A stretch of 64,000 nucleotides of DNA. It comes from BPGX01 sp037447455. Lineage in GTDB: Bacteria; Bacteroidota; Bacteroidia; B-17B0; Aurantibacillaceae. The stretch's first letter is position 1, and the number at the start of each line of letters is the position of its first letter. The stretch covers positions 62,001 to 126,000 of the forward strand of contig JBBIGQ010000003.1 of assembly GCA_037447455.1 (NCBI GenBank). The letters run 5' to 3'. Of this stretch, positions 58,085 through 64,000 are shown piece by piece. The position numbers and the translations under genes are program-made. The notes beneath the pieces are model-generated. The model ran no database searches and was not told the origin of the DNA. It saw only the letters and a program-made list of their open reading frames with translations.

Positions 58085-61000
58085 ATGGCAGAAAGCACTA
58101 CATCTACCAAACGCGCAAGTGCCGTTTTCAAAGAATTTAATATCTCTTTTGATACACTTGCCGAAACCTTAAAAAAGAAAGGAATAACACCACCTAAAAC
58201 TCCGAATGATAAAATATCAGAAGAGGCCTATTTTGTTTTACAAAGAGAATTTGCTCAGGATAAAAAGATAAAAGAGGAAGCCGATAAAAAACTAAAACAA
58301 CTTCAATCCGATAAAAAAGAAGCAGTAACTATAGATAAAGTATTGAAACAACAACAAGAAGAAAAAATAGCAGAAGAAAAACTCATTATTAAAAATGCGG
58401 CTACTGCCGAAATTATTACGCCGGATACAATTAGCAAAGAAAAGGATAAAAAAGAAACGGCTAAGCAAGATAAACCAAAAACAAAACCACCCGAAAGTGA
58501 GGAAAGTACAGACGAAACAAAGCATTCCGATACGATTATTAAAACAGATGTGCCTAAAATTGAAGGTCTAAAAATTCAAGGTAAAATAGAGATTGAAGAG
58601 AAAAGTAAAAAATCCCGTAAGAGTAAAAAGCCAGAAGATACAAAAGAAGTAGAAAAAGACACAGTATCAGCAGATAAAAAGACAAGGGCAAAGAAAAAGG
58701 AAGAAAATAAAAGTCCTGAACAAGAAGAAACGAAAGAGAAAAAAACAACGGTCAAAAAATCAAAAACCACTAAAAAAACATCCAAAAATGAGACAACAGA
58801 GGAAATATCAGCCGACTCAGGAATAATTTCTGTTTCGGGAGATGAAGCAAAAACAGAAGAAAAATCTCCTACCGAAACATTGGTTGAACAGCCCGATGAA
58901 GAAAAATTTATAAGAACCGAAATCCCCACTCAGGAGCAGCCCAAAGTATTAGGAAAAATTGATTTGTCCCAGTTTGAAAAAACCAAACCAAAAGAGGAGA
59001 AAAAACCTATTTTTTCAACCTCGGAATCTGTGCAGAAAGGCGAAAAAACGTCCACTTCACCTCATAAGAAAGACAAGAAACGAAAACGGATTGGCAAGCC
59101 CGAAACTCCGCCGCAACAGCACAAAGATGGTTTCAAAAGAGATACACATAAACCGTTTCGTAGGCATACAGACGAAAGGAATTACTTCCCATCTACAAAA
59201 ACAGAGCCAGACCCTGAAGAAGTAGCTAAACGAATAAAGGAAACTTTAGCAAAGAAAGAAAAAGAAAAACAAGAACGTTCGAAATTAGAGAAAGTAAGAA
59301 AAGAAGCCAAAGAAAAAATAAAGGAAAAACTTGAAAAACAAAAAGAACAAGTAGCAGAAGAAAGTAAAATTCTAAAAGTTACAGAATTTGTTACAGCCAA
59401 TCAATTGGCCAGTATGATGAATGTTCCTGTTGCAAAGGTTATTCAGGCCTGTATGCAGTTAGGATTATTTGTTTCTATCAATCAAAGATTGGATGCTGAA
59501 ACGATTTCAATAGTAGCAGAAGAATTTGGATTTAAAGTTCAGTTTGTTACTGTAGAAGATGTTGAAAAAATAGAGGAGCAAGAAGAAACAAAACCGGAAA
59601 ACTTAGTGCCACGTCCACCTATCGTAACAGTGATGGGACACGTTGATCACGGGAAAACATCCTTATTGGATTATATCCGAAAATCCAATGTTGTAGCAGG
59701 AGAAGCCGGCGGAATTACACAGCATATAGGGGCATACAATGTAAGTTTACCAAATGGAAAGCGTATCACATTTTTAGATACACCCGGTCACGAGGCCTTT
59801 ACAGCAATGCGGGCACGTGGCGCTAAGCTTACAGACGTTGCTATTATAGTGATAGCAGCCGATGACAGCATTATGCCCCAAACGGTCGAAGCCATCAATC
59901 ACGCACAGGCAGCAGGTGTTCCAATGGTTTTTGCCATCAATAAAATTGATAAACCCGGCGCTAATCCCGATAAAATCAGAGAAGGGCTGGCAAATATGAA
60001 TATTCTGGTAGAAGAATGGGGAGGAAAATATCAATGCCAGGAAATATCGGCTAAAAAAGGATTAAATATTGATTTGCTATTGGAAAAAGTTTTGTTAGAA
60101 TCTGAATTTTTGGATTTAAAGGCAGAGCCTACTAAACGGGCATTGGGCACAGTGATTGAAGCCGCATTAGAAGAAGGAAGGGGATATGTATCAACCGTAT
60201 TAGTGCAAAACGGGACCTTACGAATTGGAGATGTATTGTTAGCAGGAGCATACAGTGGAAAGGTAAGAGCTATGTTTAATGAACGCGGGCAAAAAATAAC
60301 CGAGGCAGGACCTTCCATACCGGCTAAAGTACTTGGACTGGATGGTGCACCTAATGCCGGTGATAAATTTGTCGTAATGAATGATGAACGAGAAGCAAGG
60401 GAAATTGCCAATAAGCGGCAGCAACTTATCAGAGAACAAGCATTACGTACTCAGAAACATATTACTTTAGATGAAATTGGTAGAAGATTAGCTATAGGTG
60501 ATTTTAAAGAACTTAAAATTATTGTAAAAGCCGATGTGGACGGCTCGGCAGAAGCACTAACGGACTCATTACTAAAACTCTCTACGGACAAAATTCAGGT
60601 GAATGTCATTCACAAAGCAGTAGGTGCGATTAGTGAAAGCGATGTGTTACTGGCTTCGGCATCAGATGCTATCATCATTGGTTTTCAGGTGCGACCTACC
60701 TTAAAAGGACGGCAATTGGCTGAAAAAGAAGAGATTGAAATCCGAACATACTCTATTATTTACGATGCTATCAACGAGGTGAAAGCCGCTATGGAGGGTA
60801 TGTTAGAGCCAAAATTTGAAGAGAAAGTAACCTGCAATGTGGAAGTACGGGAAGTATTTAAGATTAGTAAAGTAGGAACAGTGGCAGGTTGTTATGTATT
60901 AGACGGAAAAATTACGCGACAAACAAAAGTAAGAGTATTGAGAGATGGGGTGGTGGTTTATACAGGCAATTTATCATCTCTGAAACGTTTCAAAGAGGAT

Positions 61001-61117
61001 GTGAAAGAAGTGGCTGCAGGATTTGAATGTGGCTTGACGATTGAGAATTTTAATGACATAAAAGTAGGTGATATTCTGGAAGGATTTGAACTGGTAGAGG
61101 TTAAGCCCAAACTGTAA
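58085..61117 (+). CDS. infB: Translation initiation factor IF-2
   Basis: This 1,010-residue GTPase delivers initiator tRNA to the ribosome. Residues of about 1-440 form a long Lys/Glu-rich extension, then the IF2 N-terminal domain (KVTEFVTANQLASMMNVPVAKVIQACMQLGLFVSINQRL). The G domain has GHVDHGKTS near residue 518, DTPGHEAF and NKIDKPGANPDKI. Domains II to IV follow and end in CGLTIENFNDIKVGDILEGFELVEVKPKL. The long charged extension is common in Bacteroidota. The start is ATG 58085, with a promoter element upstream. No neighbouring gene of the usual nusA-infB cluster is seen. Confidence 0.96.
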   Translation: MAESTTSTKRASAVFKEFNISFDTLAETLKKKGITPPKTPNDKISEEAYFVLQREFAQDKKIKEEADKKLKQLQSDKKEAVTIDKVLKQQQEEKIAEEKLIIKNAATAEIITPDTISKEKDKKETAKQDKPKTKPPESEESTDETKHSDTIIKTDVPKIEGLKIQGKIEIEEKSKKSRKSKKPEDTKEVEKDTVSADKKTRAKKKEENKSPEQEETKEKKTTVKKSKTTKKTSKNETTEEISADSGIISVSGDEAKTEEKSPTETLVEQPDEEKFIRTEIPTQEQPKVLGKIDLSQFEKTKPKEEKKPIFSTSESVQKGEKTSTSPHKKDKKRKRIGKPETPPQQHKDGFKRDTHKPFRRHTDERNYFPSTKTEPDPEEVAKRIKETLAKKEKEKQERSKLEKVRKEAKEKIKEKLEKQKEQVAEESKILKVTEFVTANQLASMMNVPVAKVIQACMQLGLFVSINQRLDAETISIVAEEFGFKVQFVTVEDVEKIEEQEETKPENLVPRPPIVTVMGHVDHGKTSLLDYIRKSNVVAGEAGGITQHIGAYNVSLPNGKRITFLDTPGHEAFTAMRARGAKLTDVAIIVIAADDSIMPQTVEAINHAQAAGVPMVFAINKIDKPGANPDKIREGLANMNILVEEWGGKYQCQEISAKKGLNIDLLLEKVLLESEFLDLKAEPTKRALGTVIEAALEEGRGYVSTVLVQNGTLRIGDVLLAGAYSGKVRAMFNERGQKITEAGPSIPAKVLGLDGAPNAGDKFVVMNDEREAREIANKRQQLIREQALRTQKHITLDEIGRRLAIGDFKELKIIVKADVDGSAEALTDSLLKLSTDKIQVNVIHKAVGAISESDVLLASASDAIIIGFQVRPTLKGRQLAEKEEIEIRTYSIIYDAINEVKAAMEGMLEPKFEEKVTCNVEVREVFKISKVGTVAGCYVLDGKITRQTKVRVLRDGVVVYTGNLSSLKRFKEDVKEVAAGFECGLTIENFNDIKVGDILEGFELVEVKPKL

Positions 61118-61196
61118 TTTTTATCATATAAAAATATTTTTATTCGTTTTGTTTTCACCTTTTTTCTGTTTTTCTTTTGATTTTTAAAATCATTCT

Positions 61197-61255
61197 AAAT
61201 AAATTCCGTCAATTTATTGATGAAATTTGACTTAATCCCGTCAGTTTATTGACGA
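61197..61255. repeat. Upstream palindromic module flanking the DUF4143 ATPase gene
   Basis: This module holds two copies of a CCGTCA..TTGACG palindrome with a 32-bp period: 61206-61223 and 61238-61254. It is a direct repeat of the module at 62471-62529, with about 50 of 59 positions identical. The second palindrome ends 10 bp before a TATATTTG promoter element (61265-61272), so it covers the expected -33 region of the ATPase gene promoter. Confidence 0.8.
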
Positions 61256-61264
61256 AGTTTTTTG

Positions 61265-61272
61265 TATATTTG
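61265..61272 (+). promoter_or_regulatory. Bacteroidota -7 promoter element for the ATPase gene, next to palindromes
   Basis: TATATTTG lies 14 bp upstream of the ATG at 61287 and just downstream of the second palindrome. A protein bound there would block transcription, so the palindrome is a candidate operator. Confidence 0.65.
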
Positions 61273-61286
61273 CATTAAAATTTTTT

Positions 61287-62420
61287 ATGAAATTAATTGA
61301 ACGTTCAATAAGAAACGACTTTCTTAAAAAAGTGAAACAGGGAAAAGTTTTATTATTGTTAGGCGCCAGAAGAGTGGGAAAAACTTTTTTTTTGAACAGC
61401 ATTGAAAACGAAATAAAAGAAAAATTTTTACGATTGAATGGCGAAGATATTTTTACGATTGATGTATTATCCAAAAGAACTAGAAAAAATTATACTGATT
61501 TGATTGAGGATAATAAGATACTAATAATAGATGAAGCACAAAAGGTTCCAGAAATTGGAAGTATTTTAAAGTTTATTGTAGATGAATTTCCAAAAGTGAA
61601 GTTAATAGTTACTGGTTCTTCTATGTTTGATTTGAAAAATAAATTGGGTGAGCCACTGACGGGGCGTAAATATACTATGATGCTTTTTCCTATTGCACAA
61701 ATGGAATTAAGAAAAACCTATTCTATCTTTGAATTGAAAGCCATGTTGCCTGACCGTTTGGTTTTTGGTTCCTACCCTGAAATTTTTAATATCAAAAATA
61801 AACAGGATAAGGTAGATTATTTAAAAGAATTAGCCAGCGACTATTTATTAAAAGATATATTAACAATGGATGGAATAAGACATTCTATGAAGATGTTTAA
61901 TTTATTAAAGTTATTGGCCTACCAAGTGGGCTCTGAAGTGTCTTATCAGGAATTAGGGCAGCAATTGGGAATAAGTAAAAATACCGTGGAACGTTATATG
62001 GATTTGTTATCAAAGGTATTTGTTATTCATAGGTTACAAGGATTTAGTAGAAACTTAAGAAATGAGATTACTAAAAACAACAAATGGTATTTTTATGATA
62101 ACGGAATACTCAATGTGTTTTTGAATAACTTTAATACACTTGACCGAAGACAAGATGTTGGATTATTATGGGAGAATTTTATTGTTTCTGAACGCTTGAA
62201 ATATCAATATTATAGGCGTATGAATGTCAACAATTATTTTTGGCGAACATATACACAACAGGAAATTGACTGGATAGAAGATAGAAATGGGAAATTATAT
62301 GCGTATGAATTTAAGTGGCAATTCAATAAAAGAATTCGTATTCCGGATTTATGGAAACAGCACTATTCTTTAAATTTTAAGCTTGTTCATTCCGATAATT
62401 TTTTAGAATTTGTATCCTGA
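61287..62420 (+). CDS. AAA family ATPase with DUF4143 domain
   Basis: This 377-residue protein has Walker A GARRVGKT at residues 26-33, Walker B ILIIDEAQKVP near 77-81, and a sensor segment TGSSMFDLKNKLGEPLTGR. A winged helix follows near residues 213-240 (YQELGQQLGISKNTVERYMDLLSKVFVIHRL), and the C-terminus has a nuclease-like DUF4143 core (QEIDWIEDRNGKLYAYEFKW). Families of this type are abundant in Bacteroidota with no agreed function. It is a single-gene cassette between two direct repeat modules, ends in TGA, and its GC content is similar to neighbours. Confidence 0.9.
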   Translation: MKLIERSIRNDFLKKVKQGKVLLLLGARRVGKTFFLNSIENEIKEKFLRLNGEDIFTIDVLSKRTRKNYTDLIEDNKILIIDEAQKVPEIGSILKFIVDEFPKVKLIVTGSSMFDLKNKLGEPLTGRKYTMMLFPIAQMELRKTYSIFELKAMLPDRLVFGSYPEIFNIKNKQDKVDYLKELASDYLLKDILTMDGIRHSMKMFNLLKLLAYQVGSEVSYQELGQQLGISKNTVERYMDLLSKVFVIHRLQGFSRNLRNEITKNNKWYFYDNGILNVFLNNFNTLDRRQDVGLLWENFIVSERLKYQYYRRMNVNNYFWRTYTQQEIDWIEDRNGKLYAYEFKWQFNKRIRIPDLWKQHYSLNFKLVHSDNFLEFVS

Positions 62421-62470
62421 TAATTAACCAATTTAGAATTGTTTTTTTACTAATTTCAAAGATCTATATA

Positions 62471-62534
62471 AAATAAATTCCGTCAGTGTATTGACGCAAT
62501 TTGACTTAATTCCGTCAATAAATTGACGGAATTA
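62471..62534. repeat. Downstream palindromic module flanking the DUF4143 ATPase gene
   Basis: This matches the upstream module (61197-61255) in order and 32-bp spacing. It contains the CCGTCA..TTGACG palindrome at 62480-62496 and a perfect palindrome of 13-bp arms (TAATTCCGTCAAT and its complement) with a 2-bp centre at 62507-62534. The perfect palindrome could also terminate transcription, though no clear T-run follows. Confidence 0.8.
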
Positions 62535-62588
62535 TTTGTTAAAATATATGATTTACAATTAGTTAATAAAAATTTTAAAGAACAATAA

Positions 62589-63554
62589 TTAAAAATCTTG
62601 TGTTAATTGGTTGGTGGCTTTTTGTAAGATTTCAAAAGCGTTTTCAGCCATTAAATTTTCTCTGTCTAACGTGGGATTGATTTCTACCATTTCAAAGCAA
62701 ACTATTTTTTTACTACGCATTAAATAGTAAATCAGATTACCGGCTTCTTTTTCGGTGATACCATTGGGTACGGGTGTTCCTGTTCCACTACTAATACGCG
62801 AATCCATACTATCCACGTCAAAACTGACATAAATTAAATCACAGTGATCTAAATAGTTAAGAGTTTCAATGGCAATACGTTCTACTGCTTTTTTGCGGAT
62901 TTCGGGCACAGTAAAGATTCGTACTTTATTCTTTTTGATGAGATATTCTTCTTGTGGTTCGTAATCACGTAAAGCGATGTAAACGAGGTCGGAGTAGTAA
63001 ATTTTGGGTTTGATGTTGCCGAGGTTTTTGAGTTTTTCCCAGTATTCAATGGTCTCATCATCGGGTTTGTTTTGTTGGCGGTCTTTGTTATCTTCGGCGA
63101 GTGCGCAGGCGATCGGCATTCCGTGTATATTTCCACTGGGCGTGGTGTAGGGGGAGTGGAGGTCGGCGTGTGCATCAATCCATACTACACCTAAACGTTT
63201 GTCCGGATAGGCCATTTTAATTCCGGCAATGGTCCCGATGGCAGAACTATGGTCGCCGGCTAAGACAATTGGGAGTTCGTCTTCGAGTAGGATTTTTTTA
63301 ATTTGATTAGCGAGTCGTTCGTTGAGATGGTACACGCCTTTGATGCGCTTAGCATAGTCGTTAACAACTGGTTCTAAAAGCAGGTGATTTTCATTGGGTA
63401 TTTCGATGGATTTGAATTTTTTAAAGAATGGACTGCCAAAGTCCAAAGCAGCGATTTTAATGGCATCTATTCCTAAACTGGCGCCTCTTGTACCTGCACC
63501 GATTTCACTTTTAACTTCTACAATTTTGATAGGTTTTATTTGGATTTTAGCCAT
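62589..63554 (-). CDS. Arginase family protein (probable arginase)
   Basis: This 321-residue binuclear manganese ureohydrolase has GDHSSAIGTIAG, DAHADLHSPYTTPSGNIHGMPIA and SFDVDSMDSRISSGTG motifs, covering the metal-binding His/Asp set. The SGNIHG stretch is typical of arginase, which contacts the alpha-amino and carboxyl groups, rather than agmatinase. It would convert arginine to ornithine and urea. It is divergent from an arginine decarboxylase gene across 80 bp, so both use arginine; agmatinase activity cannot be excluded. Confidence 0.88.
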   Translation of the reverse strand: MAKIQIKPIKIVEVKSEIGAGTRGASLGIDAIKIAALDFGSPFFKKFKSIEIPNENHLLLEPVVNDYAKRIKGVYHLNERLANQIKKILLEDELPIVLAGDHSSAIGTIAGIKMAYPDKRLGVVWIDAHADLHSPYTTPSGNIHGMPIACALAEDNKDRQQNKPDDETIEYWEKLKNLGNIKPKIYYSDLVYIALRDYEPQEEYLIKKNKVRIFTVPEIRKKAVERIAIETLNYLDHCDLIYVSFDVDSMDSRISSGTGTPVPNGITEKEAGNLIYYLMRSKKIVCFEMVEINPTLDRENLMAENAFEILQKATNQLTQDF

Positions 63555-63634
63555 AAATTCAATTTAATTATTAAAATAAGTTCTACTTTGTTTTTTACTA
63601 TTTTCGCAGCGTAAATATACAAAAAAATAACAAA

Positions 63635-64000
63635 ATGTCTTTGACTTATTATGATTTGATTGCGCAGACGCATCATTTTCCGCAAGAGAGTTTTGAGGTG
63701 AAAGAGAATGAGTTGTATTTTAATGATATTCCGATGATGCAGATTATTAAACAATACGGTACACCGTGCAAAATTTCGTACTTACCAAAAATAGGGCAAC
63801 AGATTCAGAAAGCAAGGAGGATGTTTAATGTGGCGATGGCTAAGGCGGATTACAAGAGAGAGTATTATTATTGTTATTGTACTAAAAGTTCCCATTTTTC
63901 ATTTGTTTTAGATGAGGTTCTGGAGAATGGAGCACATATTGAAACTTCTTCGGCGTATGACATTTATATTGTAAAAGAATTGTTTAAGCAAGGTAAATTG
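63635..64000 (+). CDS. Arginine decarboxylase, N-terminal part, cut by the window
   Basis: The frame begins MSLTYYDLIAQTHHFPQESFEVKENELYFNDIPMMQIIKQYGTPCKISYLPKIGQQIQKARRMFNVAMAKADYKREYYYCYCTKSSHFSFVLDEVLENGAHIETSSAYDIYIVKELFKQGKL and runs off the end. This matches the N-terminal PLP-barrel of Bacteroidota biosynthetic arginine decarboxylases (fold III), in which YCTKSSHFSFVLDEAL contains the lysine that binds PLP. It would make agmatine. The start is ATG 63635. A TATTTTCG element, one mismatch from the consensus, lies at 63599-63606. Confidence 0.8.
   Translation, partial: MSLTYYDLIAQTHHFPQESFEVKENELYFNDIPMMQIIKQYGTPCKISYLPKIGQQIQKARRMFNVAMAKADYKREYYYCYCTKSSHFSFVLDEVLENGAHIETSSAYDIYIVKELFKQGKL

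Overview
The window comes from a low-GC member of the Bacteroidota. The evidence is type IX secretion cargo (a CHU_C-type C-terminus, a Por-type sorting tail and SprB-like repeats), a GLPGLI-family protein, a complete Bat aerotolerance operon with its MoxR/DUF58 partners, a GWxTD-domain protein, and many starts preceded by the Bacteroidota -7 promoter element TAnnTTTG with no clear Shine-Dalgarno. Placement below phylum is uncertain. TGA is a normal stop here (for example in coaE, the FtsE-like gene and the ATPase gene). No tRNA, rRNA, CRISPR array, integrase or intact transposase gene was found.

Layout. 1-2.0 kb (minus) is the N-terminal part of a large SprB-repeat surface protein whose frame carries two in-frame TGA codons. 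2.2-7.5 kb holds a GLPGLI protein, an M16 protease, a TPR protein and a half-size TSUP permease. 7.5-9.8 kb (minus) holds an asparaginase after an outer-membrane protein and a lipoprotein. 9.9-10.3 kb is a compositionally odd coiled-coil gene. 10.6-19.3 kb (plus) is moxR-DUF58-batD-like-batA-batB-batC-batD-batE, split between batA and batB by a highly palindromic 0.2-kb element. 19.3-23.8 kb (minus) holds peptidase T, a lipoprotein, an EVE protein and topA. 23.9-29.1 kb holds GWxTD and glycosyltransferase genes, prmA, tpiA, a YbbR-like gene and coaE; the coaE stop codon lies in the end of a small IS-like element. 29.2-32.6 kb (minus) is a PPIase-fur-STAS-aldehyde dehydrogenase operon preceded by a tandem duplication. 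33-39 kb (minus) holds yceI, aroA and small enzymes, then a sulfotransferase and a sugar permease.

39-43.8 kb (minus) is a giant TPR protein with an outer-membrane barrel, divergent from a plus-strand trio (FtsE-like ATPase, FdtA-like cupin, methyltransferase) joined by ATGA overlaps. 45.8-51.7 kb (minus) is T9SS cargo: one intact CHU_C protein and a beta-helix/Por-tail protein broken into three reading-frame pieces. That broken gene carries a six-copy pentanucleotide repeat near its start, an A6 frameshift point and a C9 tract, so it looks like a contingency locus or a decaying relic of one. 51.9-57.9 kb (minus) holds an M48 protease, a MORN lipoprotein, a sigma-54 activator, dnaJ, grpE, pabB and a Nudix gene. 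infB follows, then a DUF4143 ATPase gene bracketed by near-identical 59-bp palindromic modules, then arginase divergent from a truncated arginine decarboxylase gene.

The least-explained signals are the beta-helix locus at 48.3-51.7 kb, the repeat-bracketed ATPase at 61.2-62.5 kb, the palindromic element inside the bat operon, and the two in-frame TGA codons in the SprB-like gene.
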